The notes beneath the pieces are model-generated. The model was given only the letters and a program-made list of their open reading frames with translations, did no database searches and was not told the DNA's origin. The position numbers and the translations under genes were made by a program. Positions 29,595 to 40,496 of a DNA stretch of 64,000 nt are shown piece after piece (within the stretch, counting starts at the first letter, position 1; every line of letters begins with the position of its first letter). The DNA comes from Heloderma charlesbogerti (lineage: Eukaryota > Chordata > Lepidosauria > Squamata > Helodermatidae), in NCBI GenBank assembly GCA_026122225.1, contig JANEZZ010002244.1:1916501-1980500 (forward strand), in the 5' to 3' direction.

Positions 29595-30140
29595 GGTTAC
29601 ACTTCTGGGGCCATTACAGCATATCACACCAGTTTTGAAATCTCTGCACTGGCTGCCAGTGAGCTACTGGGCCTAATTCATGGTGTTAGTGGTAGTGCAC
29701 AAAGTCCTAAATGCTTCAGGACCCAGGTACAAGAAGGACTGCCTTCCCCAATACTGACCAACCTGGGGCAAGTTCAGTCAGGGAGGATTTGCTTGTGGTG
29801 CTGTTGAGGTAAGTGGCTTGTGGGGCTATCACATGTGACAGGGCCTTCTCAGTGATGGCACCCCAGAACTCCCTTCCTATAGAGATTCAGCTGTCCCTCA
29901 CACTGTTGTCATTGAGGTACCAGTTAAAGAGGTATTTATTTGTGCAGGCTTTGGGGATATAGGCAAGTGCTCTATTTGATTTTTGATTGATTGATTGTGT
30001 TGATAGTTTTACAGTATTTTATTATATATTTCTGATTTTAGAGTCATGATTTTAATGTTGTTTATGTGGTATACTATGTTTTGTGTAGGTTGATAGCTGC
30101 CATAGGCTGTTTGTGAGGAGGGTGGGATATTAATCAAATA
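29595..30140 (+). mobile_element. old L2-type LINE 3' end, split from its tail by a MITE
   Basis: Degenerate translation SLHWLPVSYW, then AFSVMAPQNSLPIEI, then a 3' UTR ending GGGATATTAATCAAATA, with the (AAAT)n tail resuming at 30588-30617. The MITE at 30141-30587 separates them. Confidence 0.7.
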
Positions 30141-30587
30141 AGGGCACAATCCTATTGGGATAGGCAGCCGCCTCCAAAGCCAGAGGAGAATGCCTATCCA
30201 ATGCAGGGCAGGAGCAGTGCGGAGGGGATCATCCCCATCACACTTCAGCCCCGCTGCATTCATGGCTAGACATTCGAGTTCAGCTCTCTAGCTGCAGGAT
30301 GTCAGAGTGGGGGGGGGGCAGATGCTGGACGATGCATAGGACGTATTGGAACGACACCTCTGCCCTCAGCCCACCCCCAGGAATGCCCTGTTTTTGCTGC
30401 TTTGTGCTCCTCTTACAAGCGCGGAGTGCAGAGCCAACCTGCACTGCCTACAAGGCAGTGCGGGAGGGGGTGGGGGTCGATTCTCAGGGAATCAACCTTG
30501 GAGTGTAGGCTCCGAGGTCGGTTCCCGGGAACTGACCTATCCTATGGCCATCCAACCACTGACTAGCAGCCATAGGATTGCACCCTT
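30141..30587. mobile_element. MITE with GGGTGCAATCCTAT-type terminal inverted repeats
   Basis: Left end AGGGCACAATCCTAT; right end, inverted, AAGGGTGCAATCCTATGG. Inner inverted stretches are also present (for example GAGGTCGGTTCCCGGGAACT). The terminal motif is shared with the hairpin MITEs at 34.5 and 48.3 kb, the latter flanked by TTAA, suggesting a piggyBac-type source. Confidence 0.75.
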
Positions 30588-30702
30588 ATAAAACTAAATA
30601 AATAAATAAATAAATACTTCCTCCTTGCACCAGGAGGACACCTTGCATCTATCCTTTTATTAACACATTCAATACATAATAAATCCAATTTAAACATAAT
30701 CA

Positions 30703-30703
<1 letters not shown>

Positions 30704-30747
<44 letters not shown>
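30704..30747. repeat. (TA)n microsatellite
   Basis: About 22 perfect TA units. Confidence 0.95.
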
Positions 30748-30749
<2 letters not shown>

Positions 30750-31522
30750 TATAGGACTTCTCATTTTAAAAGAAAGATTAACATCTAAGTTGGTGGAGAT
30801 GGTGGAAATTAGTAAACTGTAATCAGATTTCAATGTCTTACTTCATACTTTCACGCTGGAATGCTTCAGTCCAATGATGAAAATAAGGGAATGCTCTTAT
30901 CTGCAATTTCTACTATTTGACTTGGAAACCACTCTTTTTCACCATTTCTTTTTTAGCAGCAGTAAACCTGTTTCAACTTAATATTCATAACATGGGATAT
31001 TAGAGATGTAATTGTTATTTAGCAAAGTAAGGAAGGAAATTGTTTTTCAGGACCCTAGTTGAAACCATTTTGATACTTTAGCAACGTTTTTTCAGTTGAT
31101 AGGTTTGAGGCAAGACTGCACTCTAGGTCACAAAGTAAAACTAAATGAAATTACTTTAGTTCCATTAAATATTTATAAACAGTAGGGAGAAGATCCAAGA
31201 GATAAATGGTTTTAATGATATTTTAATACAGAAGGCACCTCTCCATCCTTCTCCTTTTCGCCTCCATAAATATTGCATCATAAGTGTAATGTATAAGAGT
31301 CATAATTTTAAGCACATTACATCTTTCTTTTTGAAACAAGGAAGGACAGAAAAGACATCATTTTTCTCACTTTAATATTAAACTTCTCATTTATTTTTAT
31401 AACTTTCCAGACAATTTAAGAAGGACTCTGCAGGGCAATCTTCAAGCACTAGGTGAAAATTCTGAAGCTACTTCAGAGTCATGAATTTGAGATTCCCAAA
31501 TTTCAGATAATCCTAATATTAT
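30748..31522. other. AT-rich unique DNA
   Basis: No coding signal or recognised repeat. Confidence 0.45.
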
Positions 31523-31765
31523 GAGCCAGTGTGGTGTAGTGCCTAGAGTGATGGACTGGGAGTTGGAAGATCTGGGTTCTAGTCCCCACTCGATCATGGA
31601 AGCTCACTGGGTGACTTTGGGCCAGTCAGACTCTCAGCCCAACCTACCTCACAGGGTTGTTGTCGTGAGGATAAAATGGAGAGGAGGAAGATTATGTATG
31701 CCACCTTGAGCTCGTTAAAGAAGGAAAAAGGGCAGGATATAAATGTAATAAATAAATTAAAAATA
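31523..31765 (+). mobile_element. tRNA-derived squamate SINE
   Basis: The head GAGCCAGTGTGGTGTAGTG resembles a pol III A box and TGGGTTCTAGTCCCCACTC a B box. The body has CCCAACCTACCTCACAGGGT and a GGATAAAATGGAGAGGAGGA stretch, and the tail GGCAGGATATAAATGTAATA runs into AATAAATTAAA. The LINE-like tail suggests L2 mobilisation. The B box is decayed (GTTCTAGTC). Confidence 0.85.
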
Positions 31766-31869
31766 TAGCTTCAAAAATAATAATTAAGAGTTGATACAGA
31801 AAAAGCATGAAGGCTAGGAATCAATTTACCTGATCCACAGACCAAAAATTTATCCCATATATTTTTCGA

Positions 31870-32378
31870 CCACTCTCATTCAGTCTGAAGAAAAGAAATT
31901 GCTTTTGAAAAGAAATTCAAAGGAGAAGAAATTTCAAAGAAAATCTCATGGGTTGGGTTCAGTATTCTTGTGCTTACCTTACTTAACAGGTGACTGAGTG
32001 TGTACAAGTGTCATTTATTTCATTGTGCTATCGTCTCTCTGGCAGCCTGTAGCCTGCTTAGCTTCCCGCACTTCAATTAAAGCCCAGGGGAAGACATCAT
32101 GAGGTAACTGCTTCCACAGGGCTTTTTCAGATCATGGTGCAGGCAGCCTGGGAGACTGCAGAGCAGTGGAGAGATGCATAATAGAAAACACACACACACA
32201 CACATACTCACACACTCTACCCTTAGCCACCTTGCAGTAGGTAAGCTCAAAAACACCACCAAAAGAAATTCAAAATAAGCTATTAAATGCCCTGAGAATG
32301 AGGCAGAAAAATGGAAGCCTCTTTAATGAGGGAAGAAAATTGTAAAGAAATTGGAGGTCAGATTTTGGCACAGCACTA
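31870..32378. mobile_element. foldback family 3 element, copy P
   Basis: It shares AGAAATTGCTTTTG, CTCATGGGTTGGGTT and GGCACAGCACTA with the reverse complement of 40960-41404. The right end, read inward, is TAGTGCTGTGCCAAAAT. Two donor-like sites diverge: GCTTAC 31972-31977 (minus-strand AAG|GTAAGC, leftward) and GTAAGC 32241-32246 (TAG|GTAAGC, rightward). The left terminus is unclear. Confidence 0.65.
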
Positions 32379-32879
32379 GCTCTACCTCTTCCCTGGAGCT
32401 GGACACAACACTGCCCCCCACACACACCCTACAGGGCCTTCAGGGAAGGAGAGATGTTATCAGCACCTGCAGTAGAAACAAGATGTATACACAATTACCC
32501 CTCAGAAATTTAACTTCTGGAAGACCCTGGGGAAGCTGCCAGACCCTGAAGAATGAAAAGCAGGGTTGAGTCAAAATTTCTTAGAATACATTTTTGCAGA
32601 ATAGTCCTGAGATTTTTCTTTTCTTACCCCCTTAGAAATAAAAGGCCACTTTGCAGAATGTTCTCCAAATGTTCTTCACCATTATATTTTGTGGTAGCTT
32701 CATTCCACGCCCCCCCCCACCGCCCACTGCCACCACTCAAATTGCCTGGAATGAATGATGCTAGGTATGGGGTATTGTGGAAGATGCAAAATAGGCTGCC
32801 AACACAGTTGATGCTGTTGCCACTTGTGGTGGCAGTGGAATCCCCCCCCCCAAAAAAAACCTTTGGAGGGGGGAGAAAG

Positions 32880-33040
32880 AAGTTGTACTACATCCCTCGC
32901 CAATGGTGAGCCCTACCTGTGAGAAATTGTTGGAGAATGTCTCCTCTACCTGGAGAAATTTGGTGAAATTGCCCCCCCTCAACACACAGAGAAAATTTCT
33001 CTGCCCACAAATTAGGTGGAGAATTTCGAGAGGTGATTTG
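32880..33040 (-). repeat. family 3 related fragment
   Basis: GGTGAGCCCTACCTGTGAGA and GGAGAAATTTGGTGAAATTG match the reverse complement of 40745-40850 inside copy Q. Confidence 0.7.
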
Positions 33041-33089
33041 CTCCTCCTAGCTCAATCATATACAGAAGTGGGCTATGCTCCTCTTGCTG

Positions 33090-33300
33090 CATGTAAGATT
33101 CTCCCTAAATGATCTAGGACCAGTTATCTGAAGGATTGCTTGCCCCTACATAACCCTCTCCAAGCCCTAAGACTGGCATCAGAAGTCTTGCTTCCTGGCC
33201 TATCAATATCAGGAACAAGGCCTTCTTGGTGGTGGCTCTGCAGTTGTGGAATTCCCTTCCCAGGGAGTTCTGTCAAACCCTTTTCTTACCATCTTTAAAT
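33090..33300 (+). mobile_element. old L2 C-terminal fragment
   Basis: It reads GPxYLKDCLPLH, then ASEVLLPGLSISGTR, then ALQLWNSLPREF in shifting frames: the AFSVVAPxLWNSLP block of L2, decayed. Confidence 0.7.
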
Positions 33301-33411
33301 AGGGGGTAGCATGGGAGAATATGCAGAGGATGTATATTCATGGGGGAAGGAACTTAGAGCAGACAACCATTCTACTCTACCAAAATGTATGAGAACAAAA
33401 ATATACCAAAA

Positions 33412-33478
33412 CAGTATCATAGAATAGTAGGGTTGGAAGGGGCCTACAAGACCATCGAGTCCAACCCCCCATCGAGTA
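33412..33478 (+). mobile_element. CR1 3' terminus fragment
   Basis: TCATAGAATAGTAGGGTTGG followed by AAGGGGCCTACAAGACCATC and GAGTCCAACCCCC is the CR1 terminus read against its coding sense. Only the end is present. Confidence 0.8.
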
Positions 33479-33479
33479 C

Positions 33480-34445
33480 ATTATTTTAGATTGAAACATT
33501 TATATACTCAATCCCAAATCAAACATTTATGTAAGCCAATTATTGCTCAAGATGGCGGTAGAACTGATACTTACACACATGCTAAAAATAGATAAGACAA
33601 CTGACATGACAGAATATATTTAAAATTAGCTTTGCTTTACTCAAAATATCTTATCCCTGACTAGTCAGAGACAAAAAGCTTCCTATCCAAATTGTTAGTC
33701 ATTCAAATCCTCTGCCAATTAAAATATTATCACACAAACACCAGACTTTAATCTGAGCTCTATTTTCTGAAAGGAAAATATCAAGGAGGATAGGCCTACT
33801 CTTTTGAGGCTGTGGACCATGATATTTATTCAACTCCAGTTCATTCACTCTTTCTACATAATTATGTTCCATCTCTTATAAATAAATTAGAACAAGACTT
33901 CCTGTGTTTAAAAGTTGCCAGGCCCGTGTTTTAGGCTGCTGCTGACGTGCATGCATGTAAAATAATTAAGCCTCTCTGAATTGTCAAATGGCTGCTTTTG
34001 AACTCAGCTGGGGCCTCCAGTTTCTTTCAAGAAACCTTTCTAAAGCTTTTTGTCTGTTTTGTGTTCTTTAGATTGTGCTTGGTGCTGGCTCATCATGTAA
34101 TGAAAACAAATTGGGAAAATCCTGATGCTTCCTAGCAGGGGAATAGTATCAGGCCAAACAAAAACAAGGCTGGAAGATGGTTGCTAGGCTCAGATAGGAA
34201 CATCATTTGTCTGGTTCCACTGCCTGGCATGCGACATGCTTGACAATACTCTTTCAAGTTTGAATTGGGTTGGAGGGAGTTCACGTTGCATATACCTCGT
34301 TGGGGAGTGAATAAAGTATTTGCAGTCCCTCCTAACTGTGCTTGCCCTCTTGAATTTGAAACATCTTTATCCAAATCACTGCTGAGGTTATTGAAGAGAT
34401 ATAAATATATAGCTCTGTAGACTTGCAGACTTACAGCCTGATCCT
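33480..34445. other. unique DNA
   Basis: No recognised gene or repeat. Confidence 0.45.
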
Positions 34446-34746
34446 AGCCATGTAGTATTTGACACCTGATGTTGTATTATCCTTTCCCTTTGCAGAAACT
34501 TGTCTTACAGACTTACAGACTCACAGATTTAGGGCGCAATCCTATACATGTTTAGACAGAGAAAAGGCCTACAACTCCCAGCATGCCCCAGCCAGCAATT
34601 CTGGCTGGGGCATGCTAGGAGTTGTAGGCCTTCTCTCTGCCTAACATGCATAGGATTGCACCCTTACAGACTTATAGCCTGACTTACAGACTTACAGACT
34701 TAAAAGCCATGTAGTATTTGACACCTGATGTTGTATTATCCTTTGC
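34446..34746. repeat. 45-bp direct repeats flanking a hairpin MITE
   Basis: GCCATGTAGTATTTGACACC with its continuation TGATGTTGTATTATCCTTT occurs at about 34448-34490 and 34702-34744, separated by the MITE at 34532-34663 and several CAGACTTACAGACTTA repeats. A local tandem duplication spans the MITE insertion point. Confidence 0.85.
34532..34663. mobile_element. piggyBac-type hairpin MITE
   Basis: GGGCGCAATCCTATACATGT ... inverted GGGTGCAATCCTATGCATGT. The arms carry CCTACAACTCCCAGCATGCC and its complement, so the 132 bp fold into one long hairpin. Flanks are TTTA and TTAC, probably worn TTAA. Confidence 0.85.
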
Positions 34747-34751
34747 GGGTG

Positions 34752-35545
34752 CATAGGGGGGAGAAATGACGAGACGACACCAACATAGTTGGGATAAAAC
34801 TGGGCCACATTTATTGACATATTACAATCTGCGTAGGAAGCACTGGTGGATGCATAGAAAAACAAGTAATCATGACAGGTATCGACTGAGGCATTCGTCG
34901 TCTGAGGCGTGGCGTCCACCGTAGCCACCCTGCAGATCAATCCACCCAATTCTGGACTGGGAGACCTTCCCCTGTCACCCCCCCCTCGAGCTACAGAACC
35001 AAAGTGGGTGAGGAGGGTCAGCCTCAGAGGTAAGCCGTATCTCCCAACTCGGGGCCACGAAACCCGGAGCCGAAAGCCTCAGGCCTTACCAGTCACCTGA
35101 AATGGTGCCCACGAATGCTCACCTGTCCTCTCCCCCAGTGGAGTGCCCGCCCGGAACTGCCAGTACAGTTATGTGACCGGATGAGAATAGCAATCAGATG
35201 ATACCAATCAGCCTACGTTACTCCCTATCCCACCTGCAGTATGAAGTAGGCAAAAAAACCCATACCCTGGCCAATCTGGTTAAGAGCAAAAATTCCTACT
35301 TGGCCCCCAATCAGGCAACCAGTACAACTCATACTGCATGTTGGGTGGGAGGGAGGGAGCCAGAAAAGCCGGAATGAAAAAGGAGAGGGGGCGGCACAGT
35401 CTAAATATCAGCCGGCTCACCCCCCCACCCCACCGAGACGTCAAGAATGAGGGCCAATGGCCTTTGACCTCATCCCGCCCTCCCCCCCGCAACATCCCCC
35501 CCACTGCCAGGCAAGCCGGACGCGGGGTGAGGAGACTTCCCTTTG
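34752..35545 (-). mobile_element. Ngaro-like terminal fragment, diverged
   Basis: Colinear short matches to the end at 20984-21560: ACTGGGCCACATTTATTGAC, GGGAGACCTTCCCCTGTCAC, and AAAATTCCTACTTGGCCCCC (compare AAAATTCCTACATGGCTCCC). No ORF. It shows that at least two Ngaro-like lineages are present. Confidence 0.65.
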
Positions 35546-36898
35546 TGGAAACATGTATTTTATATAACAAGACCCAAGCAGGGATAATTTCAAAATTCTT
35601 CTCATTTGAATTTCTCCCAAGGTTTTGGAATTCTGAATTATTTGAGCCTTCTTCAGATATTCCCCCTCACGAGTTCCCCACTGCAGGATTCTAAATCATG
35701 TAGGAAACCTACATGAGTACAGCAGACCTTCAGCCCCAGCACATAGAGGGCTATGGGGCCAGAGTGCTGGGAAAGTGCCATATGGGGCAGAGCCAATGAG
35801 CACATCCCCACTGTTCACCCATGGGGAATGTATGAAGAGGAACATTTGGACATGGCTTTGGTCTTGCTTCTGAAGTATAACCAATGCACTAGAAATTCTG
35901 TTGGCCCATGCTCTGAATCATTTTACTTCAACACTTTAGTTACTCTTTCCCAAAGAAACCGATCAGTTTAAAAGTGTGGATCCAAAACTGTACAACAAGG
36001 AATCATGTAGGAAGAGTCAGACATGTTAATTTGTATCCACCAAGTTACTTTGTATAATGGCCAATCAGACAAGGATGTGTTCTCTGACACATATATGTGG
36101 GAAAAGAATATCGCACAGAGGATGCCATGCTCCCAAAATGCATTTCGATGATGCATGTACATGCTAAAATTCAGCCAAGATTCAAAAGCTCAGAATATAC
36201 AAGAGCTTTTGTCTGCGTTTTTACCACTAGACTTGTAAATTAGCTGCCTGATTCTGAATCTCTTCAAAGAAGGATCTGGTTGGCCATGATTTCTAATTGC
36301 ATACATCTAAATTCTTAATCCACAAGAAACGGAGGTGGATCAGAAAAAAATGATTATGATCTAATGAGAAAACTGAAAACCATTATACAAAACTTGTGCC
36401 TTCCTTATACCTGAGCACAACAGAAACAGTGAAATTACAAACCATTCCCTGGACATAGCACACAAACCATGATCTTAGGTCTACTGAGTGAATTCAGAAA
36501 TATATCTTTAAAAATATATTATATGCCACCAGATGCAGAAGAGTTCTGAAGGAAAGGCTGGATATAGATTCTGCCTGTCTCCTTTCCTTGGTGGCTGCAA
36601 CCACTTTGCCCTTAGATTCAACCTGCTGAAGAACCACTTGTCTTGGAGAACACATCACCCATTTGGTGAGGTAACATGAATGCAGTGTGGGACATTTGTG
36701 AGGGAGAATTGTTGGTGGATGTGAAGAAGTGCTTAATCTGTCTTGCACTGGCTGATTCTTTTCTGCATATAGCCACTCCCAGCTGTTTCCCCCACAACTG
36801 AGTGTACTTTCTGTCCTAGAGCCCAGCTGCTGGAAAAATCCCAGGTTAAAACAGTCTGGGAGAAGACATTTGGAGGGGTAATCAGTAGCTGTGAGGAT
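35546..36898. other. unique DNA
   Basis: Short frames only; nothing recognisable. Confidence 0.45.
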
Positions 36899-36908
36899 AA
36901 GAACCCCG

Positions 36909-37243
36909 TTGTTGTTGTTGTTCAGTCGTTCAGTCATGTCCGACTCTTCGTGACCCCATGGACCATAGCACCCCAGGCCTTCCTGTCCTCCGCTCTCTCT
37001 TGGAGTGTGCTCAAGTTCATATTCATTGCATCGGTGATGCTATCTAGCCATCTCATCCTCTGCTGTCCCCTTCTCCTTTTGCCTTCAGTCTTTCCCAGCA
37101 TCAGGGTCTTTTCCAGAGAGTTTTCTCTTCGCAGTAGGTGGCCAAAATATTTGAGCTTCAGTTTCAGTATCTGTCCTTCCAATGAGCACTCAGGGTTGAT
37201 TTCCTTTAGGATGGACTGATTTGACCTCCTTGCAGTCCAGGGG
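36909..37243 (-). mobile_element. BovB (RTE) LINE, 5'-truncated copy A
   Basis: It begins, on the minus strand, in the LKEINPECSLEGQI region and ends with GACTGAACGACTGAACAAC-type repeats, the BovB 3' end. Flanked by AAGAACCCCG (36899-36908) and AAGAACCCTG (37244-37253). The single open frame reads LKLKYFGHLLRRENSLEKTL. It differs from copy B at scattered positions, so it is not a simple recent duplicate. Confidence 0.92.
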
Positions 37244-37253
37244 AAGAACCCTG

Positions 37254-39574
37254 TTGTTGTTGTTGTTGTTGTTGTTCAGTCGTTCAGTCGTGTCCGACTC
37301 TTCGTGACCCCATGGACCATAGCACGCCAGGCCTTCCTGTCCTGCGTTCTCTCCCGGAGCGTGCTCAAGTTCATATTCATTGCATCCGTGATGCTATCCA
37401 GCCATCTCATCCTCTGCCGTCCCCTTCTCCTTTTGCCTTCAGTCTTTCCCAGCATCAGGGTCTTTTCCAGGGAGTTTTCTCTTCGCATTAGGTGGCCAAA
37501 ATATTGGAGCTTCAGCTTCATTATCTGTCCTTCCAATGAGCACTCAGGGTTGATTTCCTTTAGGATGGACTGATTGGACCTCCTTGCAGTCCAGGGGACT
37601 CGTAACAGCCTTCTCCAGCACCACAGTTCGAAAGCATCAATTCTTCGGCGCTCAGCCTTCCTTATAGTCCAGCTCTCACAGCCATACATTACTACTGGGA
37701 AAACCATAGCTTTGATTAGACGGACCTTTGTCGGCAAGGTGATGTCTCTGCTTCTTACTATGCTGTCTAGGTTGGCCATAGCTTTCCTCCCAAGGAGCAA
37801 GCGTCTTTTAATTTCATGGCTACAGTCACCGTCTGCGGTGATCTTGGAGCCCAAGAAAGTAAAATCTGTCACTGCTTCCATTTCTTCCCCTTCTATATGC
37901 CAGGAAGTGATAGGGCCAGATGCCATGATCTTAGTTTTTTTAATGTTGAGTTTCAAACCAGCTTTTGCACTCTCCTCTTTCACCCTCAACAAGAGGCTCT
38001 TGAGATCCTCTTCGCTTTCTGCCATTAGGGTGGTATCGTCTGCATATCGGAGGTTGTTGATAATTCTCCCGGCAATCTTAATTCCAACCTCTGATTCATC
38101 CAACCCGGCATTTCTCATGATGTACTCTGCATATAAGTTAAATAAGCAGGGTGACAATATGCAGCCTTGTCGTACTCCTTTCCCAATTTGGAACCAATCG
38201 GTTGTTCCATGTGTGGTTCTTACTGTTGCTTCTTGACCCTCGTACAGGTTTCTCAGGAGACAGGTAAGGTGGTCTGGTACTCCCATCTCTTTAAGAATTT
38301 GCCACAGTTTGTTGTGATCCACACAATCAAAGGCTTTAGCGTAGTCAATGAAGCAGAAATAGACGTTTTTCTGGAATTCTCTTGCTTTCTCCATGATGCA
38401 GCGAATGTTGGCGATTTGATCTCTAGTTCCTCTGCCTCTTCTAAACCCAGCTTGTACTTCTGGTAGTTCTCGGTTCGCATACTGCTGAAGCCTAGCTTGT
38501 AGGATTTTGAGCATCACCTTACTGGCATGTGAAATGAGCGCAATGGTGCGGTAGTTTGAACACTCTTTGGCGTTGCCCTTCTTTGGAATTGGAATGTAAA
38601 CTGACCTTTTCCAGTCTTGTGGCCACTGTTGAGTGTTCCAGATTTGTTGGCATATTGAATGCAGCACTTTAACAGCATCATCTTCTAGGATTTTAAATAG
38701 CTCGGCTGGAATACTGTCATCTCCGCTAGCTTTGTTGTTACTAATGCTTCCTAAGGCCCACTTGACTTCACTCTCGAGGATGTCCGGCTCAAGTTCAGTG
38801 ACCGCACTATCATGGCTATCAGGGACATTCAGATCTTTCCTGTATAGTTCTTCTGTGTATTCTTGCCACCTCTTCTTAATCTCATCTGCTTCTGTTAGGT
38901 CCCTGCCTTCTTTGTCCTTTATCATGCCCGTCTTGGCACAAAACGTTCCCTTGAGATCTCCAATTTTCTTGAAGAGATCTCTAGTCTTTCCCATTCTGTT
39001 GTTTTCCTCGATTTCTTTGCATTGTTCATTTAAGAAGGCCTTCTTGTCTCTCCTTGCTATTCTCTGGAACTCTGCATTCAGTTGGGTATATCTTCCCCTT
39101 TCTCCCTTGCTTTTCGCTTCCCTTCTTTCGTGAGCTACTTGTAAAGCCTCATCTGACAGCCACTTGGCTTTCTTACATTTCTTTTTCTTTGGGACGGATT
39201 TCGTTGCTGCCTCCTGAACAATGTTACGGACCTCCGTCCATAGTTCCTCAGGCACTCTGTCTATCAGGTCTAATCCCTGAAATCTATTCCTCACCTCCAC
39301 TGTATATTCATCAGGGATATGATTTAGGTCATACCTGAACGGTTTAGTGGTTTTCCCGACGTTCTTCAATTTCAGCCGAAATTTTGCAAGAAGCAGCTCA
39401 TGATCTGAGCCACAGTCAGCTCCAGGTCTTGTTTTGACTGACTGTATGGAGCTTCTCCATCTTTGGCTGCAAAGGACATAATCAATCTGATTTCGATATT
39501 GACCATCTGGTGACGTCCATGTGTACAGTCGCCTCTTGTGCTGTTGGAAAAGAGTGTTTGCTATGATCAGCATG
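37254..39574 (-). mobile_element. BovB (RTE) LINE, long 5'-truncated copy B
   Basis: 2.3 kb of BovB ending in a (TTG)n-type 3' tail at 37254-37275. Target duplication AAGAACCCTG(T) lies at 37244-37254 and 39575-39585. 5' truncation falls within the endonuclease, just before IIANTLFQQHKRR. BovB is widespread in squamates and known for horizontal transfer. The open frame and clean duplication point to recent insertion. Confidence 0.95.
37276..39573 (-). CDS. BovB endonuclease C-terminus plus reverse transcriptase, open frame
   Basis: About 766 codons without a stop (the conceptual frame runs 16 codons further, to an ATG at 39624 in flanking DNA). In order: endonuclease end with YTWTSPDGQYRNQIDYVLCS and DCGSDHELL; RT blocks WKRSVYIPIPKKGNAKECSN, then YRTIALISHASKVMLKIL, QAGFRRGRGTRDQIANIRCI, FIDYAKAFDCVDHNKLW, GVRQGCILSPCLFNLYAEYI and LRYADDTTLMAES with catalytic YADD at 38035-38046; then the C-terminal WCWRRLLRVPWTARRSNQSI and RRGRQRMRWLDSITDAMN. 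RT catalytic residues are intact. The N-terminal endonuclease part is missing, so it cannot retrotranspose alone, but it could encode an active RT if transcribed. It is not a host gene. Confidence 0.93.
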   Translation of the reverse strand: MLIIANTLFQQHKRRLYTWTSPDGQYRNQIDYVLCSQRWRSSIQSVKTRPGADCGSDHELLLAKFRLKLKNVGKTTKPFRYDLNHIPDEYTVEVRNRFQGLDLIDRVPEELWTEVRNIVQEAATKSVPKKKKCKKAKWLSDEALQVAHERREAKSKGERGRYTQLNAEFQRIARRDKKAFLNEQCKEIEENNRMGKTRDLFKKIGDLKGTFCAKTGMIKDKEGRDLTEADEIKKRWQEYTEELYRKDLNVPDSHDSAVTELEPDILESEVKWALGSISNNKASGDDSIPAELFKILEDDAVKVLHSICQQIWNTQQWPQDWKRSVYIPIPKKGNAKECSNYRTIALISHASKVMLKILQARLQQYANRELPEVQAGFRRGRGTRDQIANIRCIMEKAREFQKNVYFCFIDYAKAFDCVDHNKLWQILKEMGVPDHLTCLLRNLYEGQEATVRTTHGTTDWFQIGKGVRQGCILSPCLFNLYAEYIMRNAGLDESEVGIKIAGRIINNLRYADDTTLMAESEEDLKSLLLRVKEESAKAGLKLNIKKTKIMASGPITSWHIEGEEMEAVTDFTFLGSKITADGDCSHEIKRRLLLGRKAMANLDSIVRSRDITLPTKVRLIKAMVFPVVMYGCESWTIRKAERRRIDAFELWCWRRLLRVPWTARRSNQSILKEINPECSLEGQIMKLKLQYFGHLMRRENSLEKTLMLGKTEGKRRRGRQRMRWLDSITDAMNMNLSTLRERTQDRKAWRAMVHGVTKSRTRLND

Positions 39575-39585
39575 AAGAACCCTGT

Positions 39586-40496
39586 ACCACCCACCAATTC
39601 TCCTCCATTGGTATTGATAGACAAATATACCTTATCTTTGCCTCCTCACTTTTGTTCCTCCCTCACTTCCATCCCACACTGTAATATAGATATTTTGGCT
39701 GTGTATATGCCTGACATCCCACAGATATGGACAGAGGCTCCATCCAGCACTATTTCACCTGCTGTAGCACTGTCAGTTTCCATGGAAAGCATCATGTGTG
39801 AGACAGGCAGAGCATCTCCTCTTTTCTGATATCTGGAGGTATTTGAAGTACTGGGGGTGGGGGGGTGGGAGGCTGAGATGGCAGTCATGTTCTACAAACC
39901 TCCCAATATTGGTAGGTCTTACAGCACTCAAACCCGTCAGAAATGTCTGGGACTTTATGGGACCCTACGCATACACAATGTGGGTGTACATTCTGGAACA
40001 GAAAGTCTTGTGGTGCAGCAGTTTGAATTGCTTTATTGATTAAATTCATTTGGAAGATTGATTTCAGTGGGTTACAACTGTATGGCATATAATTTGTTGT
40101 GCTGTAGGGGATTATATTTTAATTGGTTTCCACAATAATATTTGACTTAGTAATAATTTGATAAAGAAAACATGCAGCTACTGCCCATTACAGGGTTTGA
40201 CATGAAAGTAGCCTCCTGTATACCGTGGGTAAGCCTGGAGAAAAGATGGGGGAGAAGTTGCATGGGTGAAAAGAAAGAGGAAGCTGGAACGGGCCTATCT
40301 CTGCAAGGAAAAAAGGGCTATTTTTCCATTAGCCCTGATCGGGCATAGGATGTTTCTTCTTGCGTGTGAGATTTATATGATATGTTATCATATTTGAATG
40401 TAGGTATTTGACTAATTAATCTTTAGTACTTACATCACAGCTTTGGCAGAAGGGCCAGTATGTACATGTAAAAACATGAACACTAGAGGACATATG
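39586..40496. other. unique DNA
   Basis: Target-side flank of the BovB insertions and further unique sequence. No gene seen. Confidence 0.45.
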
